DNA of 64,000 bases from Rhodobacterales bacterium HTCC2255 (GCA_000153745.1 DS022282.1:62001-126000); one strand, 5' to 3'. Shown: positions 19,947-29,847, numbered from the stretch's first letter. The notes: generated by a model from the letters alone, not told the origin. Made by a program: numbers and translations.

Positions 19947-21086
19947 ATGAACAAAACTCGTAATATTTTTGAAGATGTCAACACAGATAAGCCCAGAGAC
20001 ACTCCAATTAAAGGTGGCTTCATAGATGAGGGACGTGACGAATGGCGTGTGGGTGTTTCTCAATGGATGAAAACGTTATTTATATTTGTATGTTTAATGG
20101 TTGTTGTCGGTGGATTAACAAGATTAACTGATAGTGGATTATCGATAACAGAATGGAATGTTGTCAAAGGCGCACTTCCTCCTCTGAGCGAAGCTGCTTG
20201 GGCTTTGGAGTTTGATAAATATAAAAATATTCCGGAATACCAACTTCAAAACAAAGGTATGTCTCTTGGTGATTTCAAAGTAATTTATTGGTGGGAATGG
20301 GGACATCGTCAGTTAGGTAGACTCCTTAGTATAATTTGGTTTGTTGGCTTTCTATATTTAAACATAAAGTACCGTATACCTAATTCTTGGAAATTTAGAA
20401 TGCTGATAGTCGGTTTGTTTGGTGGTATGCAGGGCGCCATTGGTTGGTGGATGGTATCCTCTGGATTAGTTGGTCGCATGGTTGATGTGGCATCTTATCG
20501 CTTGGCAACTCATTTAGGACTGGCTTTTATAATATTAGGTACTCTCTTCTGGTTTAAAATGAGAGTTGAGCGTACGGATGTTGATTTAATGCAATCTCGA
20601 AGGAGGCGTGTTCCTAATTCAATAAATTGGACGTCTATACTACTTGTATTTGCGTTTGCTCAAATTTTAATGGGAGCATTAGTAGCTGGTATAGATGCTG
20701 GAACAGGTTACATAGATTGGCCTATGATGAATGGTGAATTCTTACCATCTGAAAGTTTTGATTATCTGCCATTTTGGATTAATTTTTTTGAAAACCCTGC
20801 ATTAGTCCAATTTAATCATAGAATATTAGGATATATTCTTATGTTACTTGGTATTACCGCTTGGATTAAATCCAGAACTATTGCTCACCGAAAATTACGA
20901 ATTGGTTTCAAAGCAATATTGATTATGATGATTATTCAGATGGTTTTAGGTATTCTGACTGTTATGTATGCTGCTCCTTGGTATATCGCCATTTTTCATC
21001 AGATAGGAGCTATATTTTTATTGGTTCTAATATTGCAAACAAAGTTTATTGCTAATTTCCCTCAGGAACAATCAGTAAGATCATAG
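19947..21086 (+). CDS. ctaA: Heme A synthase (COX15/CtaA)
   Basis: A 379-residue inner-membrane protein with about eight predicted transmembrane helices that oxidises heme O to heme A for aa3-type cytochrome oxidase. The first helix (LFIFVCLMVVVGGLTRLTDSG) is followed by SGLSITEW. Conserved histidines appear in EWGHRQLGR, ATHLGLAF, FNHRILGY and FHQIGAIF, the two pairs that bind heme. The type is the longer alphaproteobacterial/mitochondrial form. AAAGGTAG lies 5 bases before the ATG. Implies that the cell has a heme A-containing terminal oxidase elsewhere in its genome. Confidence 0.95.
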   Translation: MNKTRNIFEDVNTDKPRDTPIKGGFIDEGRDEWRVGVSQWMKTLFIFVCLMVVVGGLTRLTDSGLSITEWNVVKGALPPLSEAAWALEFDKYKNIPEYQLQNKGMSLGDFKVIYWWEWGHRQLGRLLSIIWFVGFLYLNIKYRIPNSWKFRMLIVGLFGGMQGAIGWWMVSSGLVGRMVDVASYRLATHLGLAFIILGTLFWFKMRVERTDVDLMQSRRRRVPNSINWTSILLVFAFAQILMGALVAGIDAGTGYIDWPMMNGEFLPSESFDYLPFWINFFENPALVQFNHRILGYILMLLGITAWIKSRTIAHRKLRIGFKAILIMMIIQMVLGILTVMYAAPWYIAIFHQIGAIFLLVLILQTKFIANFPQEQSVRS

Positions 21087-21130
21087 TACACTTGTAGGAT
21101 CTCATATAGGATAAATTTTTGGAGTTTTGA

Positions 21131-21532
21131 ATGATCGTTCGTGATGAAATTAACAATTTTCTTGAGGCAGAGTTTCCACAAATTAATGGTGATTATGAAA
21201 TTATAAATTTTTCTAGTGAGAATATTTCAATTTTAAATCATATATCTCAAAAGCACTTGCGCCCTGGAGGGACAGTATCTGGCCCAACTATGTTTGCATT
21301 GGCTGATGTATCTTTTTATATAGCTATACTTGCTAATATTGGAACTCATAGATCTGTTGTTACAACAAATTGTAATATTGATTTTTTAAAAAAACCATCT
21401 CCAGTTAATTTAATTGCAAAACCTAGGATTATTAAACTCGGAAAAAGTCTTATTGTTGGAGATGTTTTTATTTACTCTGAAGGTATCAATGAGCCAGTCG
21501 CAAGAGCTAATCTTACATATTCGTATAGATAA
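21131..21532 (+). CDS. PaaI-family hotdog-fold thioesterase
   Basis: A 133-residue single hotdog-fold protein. The pattern LRPGGTVSGPTMFALADVSFYIA matches the PaaI-type active-site helix, with Asp in ALADV, followed by VVTTNCNIDFLKKP and a strand ending in NLTYSYR. Family members hydrolyse acyl-CoA thioesters. The substrate here is unknown. GGAG lies about 7 bases before the ATG. It lies 44 bp after ctaA and 149 bp before rplM, with no evident functional link to either. Confidence 0.82.
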   Translation: MIVRDEINNFLEAEFPQINGDYEIINFSSENISILNHISQKHLRPGGTVSGPTMFALADVSFYIAILANIGTHRSVVTTNCNIDFLKKPSPVNLIAKPRIIKLGKSLIVGDVFIYSEGINEPVARANLTYSYR

Positions 21533-21652
21533 GTGGGGTATTATATTACCTTTATTATAAGTTATTGTTTTTAAATGATAATTGTTGCTTTATTTTAGTT
21601 GACGTGATTTTTATATAATATAAAAGGCATCTATAAATTTAGAGTATCTTTA

Positions 21653-21680
21653 TATTACTCGTAATAAACGGAATTATTAC
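21653..21680 (+). promoter_or_regulatory. rplM leader with two competing hairpins
   Basis: The leader reads TATTAC-TC-GTAATA-AACGGAAT-TATTAC directly before the rplM ATG. The middle GTAATA (21661-21666) can pair with the upstream TATTAC (21653-21658) or the downstream TATTAC (21675-21680). The second pairing places GGAA, the likely ribosome site, in the loop. Autogenous control is a possibility, not shown. Confidence 0.4.
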
Positions 21681-21681
21681 T

Positions 21682-22149
21682 ATGAAAACATTTTCAGCAA
21701 AACCAGCTGATATTGATAAAAAGTGGTTCATCATTGACGCTGAAGGCGTAGTGTTGGGTCGACTAGCATCAATTATAGCTATGCGCTTACGCGGCAAACA
21801 CAAACCTACCTTTACTCCGTCAATGGACATGGGTGATAACGTTATTGTTATTAATGCTGAAAAAGTTCAGCTAACAGGTAAAAAACGTTCAGATAAAATT
21901 CATTATTGGCATACTGGCCACCCTGGTGGAATTAAGCAGAGAACTGCTGGTCAAATTTTAGAAGGTAAGTTTCCAGAACGATTATTGGAAAAAGCTGTAC
22001 AAAGAATGCTTCCTGGTGGACCTTTATCACGTGAGCAGATGCGTAATTTACGTATCTACGCAGGTGCAGAACATCCACATGAGGCACAAAACCCTGAAGT
22101 TTTGGATGTTAAATCTATGAATTCAAAGAATACTCGGAGCCAGTCATGA
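21682..22149 (+). CDS. rplM: 50S ribosomal protein L13
   Basis: A 155-residue L13, an early-assembly protein of the large subunit. Typical motifs: [54 protein letters not shown] and [19 protein letters not shown]. The stop overlaps the rpsI start (ATGA), the standard bacterial pairing. The leader may form alternative hairpins around the ribosome-binding site. Confidence 0.98.
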   Translation: MKTFSAKPADIDKKWFIIDAEGVVLGRLASIIAMRLRGKHKPTFTPSMDMGDNVIVINAEKVQLTGKKRSDKIHYWHTGHPGGIKQRTAGQILEGKFPERLLEKAVQRMLPGGPLSREQMRNLRIYAGAEHPHEAQNPEVLDVKSMNSKNTRSQS

Positions 22150-22640
22150 ACGAAGAAATTAAATCATTGGATGCTTTAAAAGAAGCTGTTGGTGAAGTGA
22201 CAGCAGCTGAACAAGTTCAAGCAGTTATTGCGCGTGAACCGGTTCGTGATGAATTAGGCCGCTCATATGCTACTGGTAAGCGTAAAGATGCAGTAGCACG
22301 TGTTTGGATCAAACCTGGATCAGGTAAAGTAGTTGTTAATGGTAAAGAAATGAACAAATATTTTGCTCGTCCAGTTCTACAAATGATTTTGGCTCAGCCA
22401 TTTTCTGTGGCTGGTGTGACAGGAGAGTTTGATGTCATGGCAACTGTAAAAGGTGGTGGTTTATCTGGCCAAGCGGGCGCAGTTAAGCATGGCATTTCAA
22501 AAGCATTGCAATTGTATGAGCCATCTTTACGACCAGCCCTTAAAGCTGCAGGATTTCTTACAAGAGACTCGCGTGTTGTTGAACGTAAAAAATACGGTAA
22601 AGCAAAAGCACGTAAGAGCTTTCAGTTCTCTAAACGATAG
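22146..22640 (+). CDS. rpsI: 30S ribosomal protein S9
   Basis: A 164-residue S9 with an N-terminal alphaproteobacterial extension of about 35 residues before the conserved domain ([21 protein letters not shown]). [19 protein letters not shown] and the basic C-terminus RKSFQFSKR follow; the C-terminal tail of S9 reaches the P-site tRNA. It overlaps rplM by 4 bp, so translation is coupled. A strong terminator follows 24 bp after the stop. Confidence 0.98.
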   Translation: MNEEIKSLDALKEAVGEVTAAEQVQAVIAREPVRDELGRSYATGKRKDAVARVWIKPGSGKVVVNGKEMNKYFARPVLQMILAQPFSVAGVTGEFDVMATVKGGGLSGQAGAVKHGISKALQLYEPSLRPALKAAGFLTRDSRVVERKKYGKAKARKSFQFSKR

Positions 22641-22664
22641 CACTTATTTAAACTTATTTAAATT

Positions 22665-22702
22665 AAAACAAGCACTTATGAAAATATGTGCTTGTTTTTT
22701 TT
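22665..22702 (+). terminator. Rho-independent terminator of rplM-rpsI
   Basis: An 11-bp stem AAAACAAGCAC / GTGCTTGTTTT with loop TTATGAAAATAT, merging into a run of eight Ts. Confidence 0.9.
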
Positions 22703-22860
22703 ATGAAATTTTTACATAGCGAATAATAGTTGGCGCATTAGTTAAAATTTTTTGTAGATACTTGGACGCTATATCTGTAATATTGTAGAACAAAACTTCT
22801 TCCCAAAACCTTATGTTGATGTTATTTTAATGTGGTGGTGAAATTATTGGGGATGATATT

Positions 22861-23379
22861 ATGAAAAAAATATTAACTATTTTTTTTCTTTTAACTGCAA
22901 TTTCTACAAACGCTCAATCTTCAAATCAAAATTTATTAGAATTAGACCCAAATATAATTGCTGCAGCAAATTGTAATGGAGCTCTTTTTGCTGTTTCTAT
23001 GGTTAATTTTGAAAACAGTATACTGAATGAACAGCGGGCTAGAGTAATGTTGCGGACAACAACCTTAGCATTTTGGTTGACAGCTACAAAGCACCAGAAC
23101 GTTCAACATTTAGCTGAATATGCAAATGATTATGATGAGTTTTTCAGTGACAGTTATGAAAGTACATATGATGATCTGATTGATGGTAACTATACCTGGG
23201 ACAGTCAGGCGGAAGTTGATGTTTGTACGGCAAGGATTTTTGATCCTTTAACAAGCGTGACAGCACAAGATATGCAACGTTCAGGTGTACAGGATTATTT
23301 TCAATTTAGCGCAGCAGTCGCAGCCGAAGCAGACAAACGATTTGATTACATTTTAAAGCTTATGGAAGCTATGCAATAA
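22861..23379 (+). CDS. Secreted protein of unknown function
   Basis: A 172-residue protein that I do not recognise. It has a clear Sec signal peptide (KKILTIFFLLTAISTNAQS, probable cut after NA) and is otherwise soluble and acidic. The mature part has two cysteines, in AANCNGALFAVS and VDVCTARIF, far enough apart to form one disulfide. It is helix-rich by composition and has an acidic Tyr/Asp stretch (YANDYDEFFSDSYESTYDD). GGGGA lies about 7 bases before the ATG. A cytochrome b561-type gene follows 64 bp later on the same strand; a link is possible but unproven. Confidence 0.75.
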   Translation: MKKILTIFFLLTAISTNAQSSNQNLLELDPNIIAAANCNGALFAVSMVNFENSILNEQRARVMLRTTTLAFWLTATKHQNVQHLAEYANDYDEFFSDSYESTYDDLIDGNYTWDSQAEVDVCTARIFDPLTSVTAQDMQRSGVQDYFQFSAAVAAEADKRFDYILKLMEAMQ

Positions 23380-23443
23380 TTATAACAGAAAGGTATTTAT
23401 TAAATTATGACAATAAAAGTAATAGTTTAGAGTGGATAAAAAA

Positions 23444-23938
23444 ATGGAGAAATCAAGACATAGCATTACAGCAATGATATTTCATTGGGGATTTGTAATT
23501 ATTTTTATATATGGGATATTTAAGCAAGTAGATGATATCAATCAATTGTCAGATATTTCATTATTAAAATTTGAAATTATTTTTGCAGCTTTGATGTTGA
23601 TATTATTGATAATGCGTTATCTATATATGTCGCAAACACAAGTAACCTCATTGCCAGAGGATACCTCAATGTTTCAAAGGCGAGCAGCAAAGATTGTACA
23701 TATTAGTCTTTATATCAATCTTTCTATAATACCTATAACTGGATTAGTCATCGGACTTTTATATTGGTTGGGTTTGAAAAGTGGCATATTTATTGAATTG
23801 ACTGTTGGTTCGCACGAGCTTTCAATTTCTACAATGTATTGTTTGATTGCAATTCATGTTTCAGCTGCTATTTTTCACCGTTTTAGAAACGATGGTGTAT
23901 GGAGTTCTATGGTGCCATTTTTAAAAGAAAGAAAATGA
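23444..23938 (+). CDS. Cytochrome b561-family membrane protein
   Basis: A 164-residue, four-helix inner-membrane protein. Histidines suited to bind two hemes b lie in MIFHWGFVI (helix 1), KIVHISLYI, VGSHELSI and AIHVSAAIFHRFRND (last helix), the pattern of bacterial cytochrome b561. The C-terminal HRF-DGVW end is also typical of this family. I start at the ATG at 23444; the GTG at 23432 in frame has no ribosome site. Its role is likely electron exchange between the quinone pool and a periplasmic partner; the partner is unknown. The preceding gene is a secreted unknown. Confidence 0.82.
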   Translation: MEKSRHSITAMIFHWGFVIIFIYGIFKQVDDINQLSDISLLKFEIIFAALMLILLIMRYLYMSQTQVTSLPEDTSMFQRRAAKIVHISLYINLSIIPITGLVIGLLYWLGLKSGIFIELTVGSHELSISTMYCLIAIHVSAAIFHRFRNDGVWSSMVPFLKERK

Positions 23939-23995
23939 TTTCTGCTTAATTAACATTTTCTGGTATGGTTTGGATATATTATAGGAAAAAGTTTC

Positions 23996-24868
23996 ATGAA
24001 AATTGGATTTATTGGTCTTGGGAATATGGGCGCACCAATGGCTATAAATTTAGCAAAAGCTGGCCATGAATTAATTGGATATGATGCTAAATTAGACGTT
24101 CCAAAAGAGCTAACTCAAGGAGTTTCATCCAAAACTTTAGCAAAAGATGCCGATGTTGTTATATTGATGCTTCCAAATGGTGAGATATCAAAATCGGTTG
24201 CATTTGATATTTTGCCGGTTATGCAAAAAGGATCTGTTATGATTGATTGCTCGACTATCGATGTAGCTTCTGCAAAAAAAATCAATCAAATAGCAGATGA
24301 GAATTTAATTGATTTTTTAGATGCACCTGTTTCTGGTGGGGTGGTAGGAGCTTGCTCTGGAAGTTTGACTTTTATGGTTGGTGGTAAAGAGGATATTTAT
24401 ACAAAAGTTGCTCATTTGTTTAATATAATGGGCCAAAAATCAGTTTTTTGTGGGGCTGCGGGAAATGGTCAATCAGCAAAAATATGTAATAATATGATAT
24501 TAGGTGTGACCATGATTGCTACATGTGAGGCATTTTCTTTAGCTGATAATTTAGGCTTAGATAGACAAGCAATGTATGATGTTGTTAGCACATCTTCAGG
24601 TAGTAGCTGGTCTATGAATACTTATTGCCCTGCGAAAGGTATTGGCCCCCAAAGCCCATCTGATAACGATTATTTACCAGGTTTTGCGTCTGATTTAATG
24701 CTCAAAGATTTGAGATTAGCTCAACAAGCAGCTAATGAAGTTCAAGCTAATACTCCAATGGGCAAAGCTGCAGTAGATATTTATGAGACATTTGTAGAAA
24801 AAGATAACGGATCTGGCCTTGATTTTTCTGCAATTTTGCCCTGGATTAAAAATATCAACGGATCATAA
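23996..24868 (+). CDS. mmsB: 3-hydroxyisobutyrate dehydrogenase-type oxidoreductase
   Basis: A 290-residue beta-hydroxyacid dehydrogenase. The Rossmann NAD site is GFIGLGNMGAPMAINLAKAGH at the N-terminus. DAPVSGGVVGACSGSLTFMVGG is the substrate-binding signature, and the catalytic lysine lies in GQSAKICNNMILG. The stretch SSGSSWSMNTYCPAKG and the closing ALPGF-like FASDLMLKDL resemble MmsB, which oxidises 3-hydroxyisobutyrate in valine breakdown. Other substrates of the family, such as tartronate semialdehyde, cannot be excluded, and no valine genes are adjacent. Confidence 0.85.
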   Translation: MKIGFIGLGNMGAPMAINLAKAGHELIGYDAKLDVPKELTQGVSSKTLAKDADVVILMLPNGEISKSVAFDILPVMQKGSVMIDCSTIDVASAKKINQIADENLIDFLDAPVSGGVVGACSGSLTFMVGGKEDIYTKVAHLFNIMGQKSVFCGAAGNGQSAKICNNMILGVTMIATCEAFSLADNLGLDRQAMYDVVSTSSGSSWSMNTYCPAKGIGPQSPSDNDYLPGFASDLMLKDLRLAQQAANEVQANTPMGKAAVDIYETFVEKDNGSGLDFSAILPWIKNINGS

Positions 24869-24995
24869 TTTTTATTAAGTGCATTTAAACTTTTCTTAGA
24901 ATTTATATAGCAAAAGATAATTGTTTTCTTTTTGTTAGAATGTTTTTGTTATAAGAAACGTATATTAATATGAATATTTTCTTGAAAGTTGTGAT

Positions 24996-25805
24996 ATGCC
25001 TATAGGTATTTTTGATAGTGGGTTAGGCGGATTAACTGTACAGCAAGAAATTGCTTCACGAATTCCAGATCAATCATTAGTTTATCTTGGTGATAATAAA
25101 TATGCACCATATGGTGTTCGTGATCATGAACAAATTTATTCACTCACTCAAAATGCCATTGAAAGGTTGTGGAATGCAGGTTGTGATTTAGTAATTGTAG
25201 CATGTAATACCGCATCTGCAGTTGCTGTAAAGAGAATGCAAGAGGAATGGTTGCCAGAAAATAAGAGGGTTTTAGGCGTCTTTGTTCCACTAATTGAAGC
25301 AGTTACTGAACGTCAATGGGGGGATAATTCAGCACCAAAAGAAGTTGGCGTAAAGCAAGTAGCACTTTTTGCAACTCCTGCAACAGTAGCAACAAGAGCA
25401 TTCCAAAGAGAATTAGCATTTCGAGCAATAGGGGTGGACGTAGAAGCTCAACCCTGTGGAGGACTAGTTGATGCAATAGAGGAAAATGATTTTGAACTTG
25501 CAGAAGCATTAGTGCAATCACATGTATCTGCACTACTTAGGCGAATGCCAAATCCTCAGGCGGCTGTTTTGGGGTGTACTCATTACCCGATTTTAAAAAA
25601 ATGTTTTGAAAAGGCATTGGGGCCAAATGTTCAAGTTTATTCACAAGGCCGAATTGTAGCAGAAAGTTTGATGCATTATTTAAATAGGCATCCAAGATTT
25701 AAAGAAAAGGGAGAAGCATTATTTTTGACTACTGGTGATGTTGATAAAGTAAGTTTGGCTGCAACTCGGTTCTTAAGTAAAAAAATGCTTTTTAAATCTG
25801 TTTGA
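24996..25805 (+). CDS. murI: Glutamate racemase
   Basis: A 269-residue cofactor-independent racemase that makes D-glutamate for peptidoglycan. [13 protein letters not shown] opens the protein. The two catalytic cysteines are seen in [10 protein letters not shown] and AVLGCTHYP, and [11 protein letters not shown] is conserved. The ATG follows the gap directly with only a weak ribosome site. It stands between mmsB and argC, with short AT-rich gaps on each side (127 and 53 bp). Confidence 0.95.
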   Translation: MPIGIFDSGLGGLTVQQEIASRIPDQSLVYLGDNKYAPYGVRDHEQIYSLTQNAIERLWNAGCDLVIVACNTASAVAVKRMQEEWLPENKRVLGVFVPLIEAVTERQWGDNSAPKEVGVKQVALFATPATVATRAFQRELAFRAIGVDVEAQPCGGLVDAIEENDFELAEALVQSHVSALLRRMPNPQAAVLGCTHYPILKKCFEKALGPNVQVYSQGRIVAESLMHYLNRHPRFKEKGEALFLTTGDVDKVSLAATRFLSKKMLFKSV

Positions 25806-25858
25806 TTGAATGTTTATAAAAAGTATTTTAAATGCAAAGCATTAATAAGGAATATTAA

Positions 25859-26893
25859 ATGACCCAAAGTAAAAAAATAGCAATTTTGGGAGCCTCTGGG
25901 TATACGGGAGCCGAGCTTGTAAGATTGATTTCTTCTCATCCTTTTATGGATATTGTGGCTCTTGGTGCTGATCGAAAAGCTGGAATGGAGATGTCAGAAG
26001 TGTTCCCGCATCTGCGTCACATAGATTTACCAAAACTTATTAAAACTGAGGAAATTAATTTTGATAATATTGATTTGTGTTTCTGTGCTTTGCCTCATGT
26101 TACAAGTCAAAATATTATTTCGAAATTACCAAAAAAATTAAAAATCATTGATTTATCTGCTGATTTTAGATTGCAAGATACCAATGAATATCTGAAATGG
26201 TATGGCTGTGAGCATCAGGCATCAAAATTACAGCTTGAAGCCGTATATGGATTAACTGAGTTTTATAGAGACTCAATTAAATCTGCAAGGCTAGTCGCAG
26301 GCACAGGTTGCAATGCTGCTGCTGGTCAATATGCATTGCGTCCGCTCATAAAAGCAAATTTAGTTAATTTGGATGATATAATTATAGATTTGAAAACTGG
26401 TGTAAGTGGAGCTGGGCGATCATTAAAAGAAGGATTATTACACTCTGAACTTTCTGAGGGCAGTCATCCCTATGCAATTGGCGGCACTCATCGTCATTTA
26501 GCTGAATTTGATCAAGAATTTTCAAATTTAGCTGGTAGACCTGTAAAAATACAATTTACACCAACACTATTACCTGTGAACAGAGGTATTATAGCTAATG
26601 TTTATGTTAAAGGTGATCCTGAGGCTATTTATGCTGAATTTAAAAAGGCCTATTCAAAAGAACATTTCATGAAGCTATTACCATATGGTGAAACTCCAAG
26701 CACTCGACATGTTAGAGGGTCAAATTATTGTCACATTGGTGTAACTGCTGATAGAATTTCTGACCGTGCAATGGTTATTGTAACTCTTGATAATCTTACT
26801 AAAGGATCTTCAGGGCAAGCACTGCAAAATGCGAATTTGATGTTAGATCTTCCAGAAGAAATGGGCCTTGAAATGGCTCCTTTGTTTCCATAA
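25859..26893 (+). CDS. argC: N-acetyl-gamma-glutamyl-phosphate reductase
   Basis: A 344-residue enzyme of arginine synthesis that reduces N-acetylglutamyl phosphate to the semialdehyde with NADPH. The N-terminal nucleotide motif is [16 protein letters not shown]. The catalytic cysteine is in [17 protein letters not shown] (the usual GCYPT is altered to GCNAA), and [12 protein letters not shown] and [12 protein letters not shown] are typical. AAGGAATA lies before the ATG. Its last base overlaps the first base of ccmE (TAATG), an order common in alphaproteobacteria. Confidence 0.95.
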   Translation: MTQSKKIAILGASGYTGAELVRLISSHPFMDIVALGADRKAGMEMSEVFPHLRHIDLPKLIKTEEINFDNIDLCFCALPHVTSQNIISKLPKKLKIIDLSADFRLQDTNEYLKWYGCEHQASKLQLEAVYGLTEFYRDSIKSARLVAGTGCNAAAGQYALRPLIKANLVNLDDIIIDLKTGVSGAGRSLKEGLLHSELSEGSHPYAIGGTHRHLAEFDQEFSNLAGRPVKIQFTPTLLPVNRGIIANVYVKGDPEAIYAEFKKAYSKEHFMKLLPYGETPSTRHVRGSNYCHIGVTADRISDRAMVIVTLDNLTKGSSGQALQNANLMLDLPEEMGLEMAPLFP

Positions 26894-27327
26894 TGGCTAT
26901 CGGACTAAAAAAACGAAGACGTGTACAGCTTATTGTAATCGCTATATTTTTTATATTTTTTGCAACTTTTCTAATTGGTTTTGCCTTTAAGGACGGAATA
27001 GAATTTTTTAGAAGCCCGACTCAAGTCATATCTGAAAGCATAAGTGAAAATGAAGTTTTTAGAATTGGTGGCCTCGTAAAGGAAAATAGCTTAAAAAAAG
27101 ATGGGAACAAAATAAGTTTTATAGTTACTGACCGATCAAATGATGTGGCTGTAAAGTTTATTGGAATTCTTCCAGATTTATTTTCCGAAGGAACAGGTAT
27201 GATTGCAACGGGAAACATGAAAGGAATGGTCTTTGAAGCAACAGAAATTTTGGCAAAACATGATGAAAATTATATGCCAAAAGAAGTTGCTGATGCTCTT
27301 AAAGAACAAGGTATTTATCAAGAATGA
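26893..27327 (+). CDS. ccmE: Cytochrome c maturation heme chaperone CcmE
   Basis: A 144-residue periplasmic heme chaperone with an N-terminal anchor (about residues 11-31, after the basic KKRRR). The OB-fold core contains FRIGGLVKENS. The histidine that binds heme covalently is in ILAKHDENYMP, followed by the expected Tyr. It overlaps argC by 1 base. ccmF follows after 88 bp and ccmH after that, forming the E-F-H half of the cytochrome c assembly system. Confidence 0.96.
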   Translation: MAIGLKKRRRVQLIVIAIFFIFFATFLIGFAFKDGIEFFRSPTQVISESISENEVFRIGGLVKENSLKKDGNKISFIVTDRSNDVAVKFIGILPDLFSEGTGMIATGNMKGMVFEATEILAKHDENYMPKEVADALKEQGIYQE

Positions 27328-27415
27328 TTTTTTTATCATTTTGATTAAGTGACACATGATCGCATTGAGCATACCTGCTGAAAATTATATATTATATTAA
27401 AATTGGAGTGATTGA

Positions 27416-29374
27416 ATGATCGCAGAATTGGGACACTTAGCTGTTATAATTGCCTTTATGGTAGCAATAGTACAATCAGTCGTTCCTATGATTGGAGCTT
27501 CGAAAGGTTATATTGGTTGGATGGATGCAGCTAGGCCTTCAGCAATTATACAATTTTTATTAATTTTCTTTGCATTTATAATGTTAACTATCTCTTTTGT
27601 AACATCAGATTTCTCAGTTAAATTGGTGGCTAGTAATTCACACTCATTAAAACCACTCCTTTATAAAATATCAGGTGTTTGGGGTAATCATGAAGGTTCA
27701 ATGCTTTTATGGATTTTGATATTAGCATTTTATGGAGCTTTGGTTGCTGTATTTGGTAAACGATTACCGATAATTTTGAAAGCCCGTGTATTGTCTGTTC
27801 AAGCTATGATTGGGGTAGCTTTTATTGCATTTCTGCTTTTTACATCAAATCCGTTTGAAAGACTTATCTTTCCTCCTTTTGATGGAAAAGATTTAAATCC
27901 ACTTTTACAAGATCCTGGTTTAGCTTTTCACCCACCTTTTTTATATTTTGGCTACGTGGGTTTATCTATGACATTCAGCTTTGCAATTGCTGCATTAATT
28001 CAAGGATCTGTTGATGCTGCTTGGGCAAGATGGGTACGACCTTGGGCGCTTTTAGCATGGATAACATTAACTATTGGCATTGCTCTGGGATCTTGGTGGG
28101 CATATTACGAATTAGGCTGGGGAGGATGGTGGTTCTGGGACCCAGTTGAAAATGCTTCATTTATGCCATGGCTTATTGCTGTTGCTTTGTTACATTCTGC
28201 AATCGTTGTTGAAAAACGTGAAACTCTTAAAAGTTGGACAGTATTACTAGCTATATTGGGTTTTTCGTTTTCGCTTATAGGAACTTTTATCGTGAGATCA
28301 GGTGTAATTACATCTGTTCATGCCTTTGCTAATGATCCTGAACGTGGTGTTTTTATTTTGCTTATCTTAATTATTGCTATAGGTGGTGCTTTAACCTTGT
28401 ATGCATTTAGAGCAAATAGTTTACGTTCAAGTGCTGTATTTAGTCCTATAAGTCGTGAGAGTGGTCTAATTTTGAATAATTTGCTGCTTGTCGTTTCAAC
28501 AATAGTAGTTTTTATCGGTACAATTTGGCCATTAGTAGCAGAATTAATACTGGGGAGAAAATTATCTGTTGGGGCACCATTTTTTGAAATTGCGTTCACT
28601 CCATTTATGGTTGTTTTAGCAATTTTTTTACCATTGGGTGCAATTTTACCATGGAAAAGAGCACAGATTTTGCGTGCTGGCAGTCCTTTAATTGGCGCCT
28701 TATCATTAAGTGTAGCGATAGGCTTATTAATCTGGAGCCTTCAAACTGGTGGAAGAATTTTAGCGCCAATAGGATTGGCTTTATCTGCGTGGGTTATTTT
28801 AGGTTCTCTTACTGATCTTCTCATGAGATGTAGAATGATTGATATTGGTTTTTCAGCGGGGTTAAGGCGTTTGATAAATCTTACACGTGCTGATTGGGGC
28901 AAAACATTTGCGCATATTGGACTAGGTTTAACAATTTTTGGAATTTCAGCAATTACTGCCTGGGAAACTGAAGATATACGTGTTGCAAAAATAGGTGAAG
29001 AATTTGAAGTAAGTGGATATACATTTATTTTTGAAGATGTAAGTAAAATTAATGGAAAAAATTATACATCAGATATGGGAACTATAAACGCATTTAAAAA
29101 TAATAAATTAGTTGCAATATTAAAGCCGGAGAAGAGATTTTATCCTGTACAGAGAATGCCCACAACTGAAGCTGGAATAAATAGTAGTTTGAAAAGAGAT
29201 TTGTATATTGCTTTAGGTGATTTTCAAGACAATGGCTGGACTATAAGAACATATGTAAAGCCATATGCAGTTTGGATTTGGATAGGTTGCTTAATAATGG
29301 CTTTTGGAGGATTATTAAGTATGACTGATAGGCGTTTGCGTTTTGCTTCAACCATAAGATTAAAACAAAAATAA
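27416..29374 (+). CDS. ccmF: Heme lyase subunit CcmF
   Basis: A 652-residue polytopic membrane protein that joins heme from CcmE to apocytochrome c. The WWD-type heme-handling domain is seen as GWGGWWFWDPVENASFMPW, and conserved histidines appear in WGNHEGSMLLW, AFHPPFLYFGY and LLHSAIVVE. The C-terminal periplasmic domain is followed by a last helix (VWIWIGCLIMAFGGLLS). TTGGAG lies about 8 bases before the ATG. ccmH follows after 1 bp. ccmG and ccmI are not in this block. Confidence 0.96.
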   Translation: MIAELGHLAVIIAFMVAIVQSVVPMIGASKGYIGWMDAARPSAIIQFLLIFFAFIMLTISFVTSDFSVKLVASNSHSLKPLLYKISGVWGNHEGSMLLWILILAFYGALVAVFGKRLPIILKARVLSVQAMIGVAFIAFLLFTSNPFERLIFPPFDGKDLNPLLQDPGLAFHPPFLYFGYVGLSMTFSFAIAALIQGSVDAAWARWVRPWALLAWITLTIGIALGSWWAYYELGWGGWWFWDPVENASFMPWLIAVALLHSAIVVEKRETLKSWTVLLAILGFSFSLIGTFIVRSGVITSVHAFANDPERGVFILLILIIAIGGALTLYAFRANSLRSSAVFSPISRESGLILNNLLLVVSTIVVFIGTIWPLVAELILGRKLSVGAPFFEIAFTPFMVVLAIFLPLGAILPWKRAQILRAGSPLIGALSLSVAIGLLIWSLQTGGRILAPIGLALSAWVILGSLTDLLMRCRMIDIGFSAGLRRLINLTRADWGKTFAHIGLGLTIFGISAITAWETEDIRVAKIGEEFEVSGYTFIFEDVSKINGKNYTSDMGTINAFKNNKLVAILKPEKRFYPVQRMPTTEAGINSSLKRDLYIALGDFQDNGWTIRTYVKPYAVWIWIGCLIMAFGGLLSMTDRRLRFASTIRLKQK

Positions 29375-29375
29375 A

Positions 29376-29819
29376 ATGATTAGATTTGCATTTCTTATAA
29401 TATTTATTTGCTCGGCAGCGTGGGCTGTTGAGCCAGATGAAGTCTTAACAAATGTTGAACATGAAACTAGAGCGCGTGCGATATCAAAAAACTTACGATG
29501 CTTGGTATGTAGAAACGAAAATATAGATAGCTCTAATGCTGGAATTGCTAAAGACTTAAGAATTTTAGTTCGTGATCGAATTAAAGAAGGGGATAGTAAT
29601 GAAGAGGTAATAGAATTTATCACAGATCGTTATGGAGAATATGTGCTATTAAATCCAAAAATGTCATTTCAAAACTTATTATTATGGATATCTGGCCCAT
29701 TATTTTTACTTCTTGGTGGGTTGATCAGTTGGAGATACGCAAAGCATAAAGGTCAAGATAGTACAAAAGAGCTGAGTGAAGATGAAAAAACTAGGCTCAA
29801 AGAAATAATGGATGATTAA
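29376..29819 (+). CDS. ccmH: Cytochrome c-type biogenesis protein CcmH
   Basis: A 147-residue thiol oxidoreductase that keeps the CXXCH motif of apocytochrome c reduced. A signal peptide (IRFAFLIIFICSAAWA) is followed by the active site NLRCLVCRNENI (LRCxxC), then a C-terminal membrane helix near residues 105-122 (LLLWISGPLFLLLGG). It is the CycL/CcmH N-terminal form without the TPR part (CcmI). The stop faces gltA across 28 bp, where a weak hairpin is present. Confidence 0.93.
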   Translation: MIRFAFLIIFICSAAWAVEPDEVLTNVEHETRARAISKNLRCLVCRNENIDSSNAGIAKDLRILVRDRIKEGDSNEEVIEFITDRYGEYVLLNPKMSFQNLLLWISGPLFLLLGGLISWRYAKHKGQDSTKELSEDEKTRLKEIMDD

Positions 29820-29837
29820 CAAGAATAGTTAACCATC
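29811..29837. terminator. Weak hairpin between convergent ccmH and gltA
   Basis: GATGATTAAC-AAGAATA-GTTAACCATC pairs at 9 of 10 positions and spans the ccmH stop. It is AT-rich and the following T tract is broken, so termination is only a possibility. Confidence 0.35.
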
Positions 29838-29847
29838 CACTTTCTTA

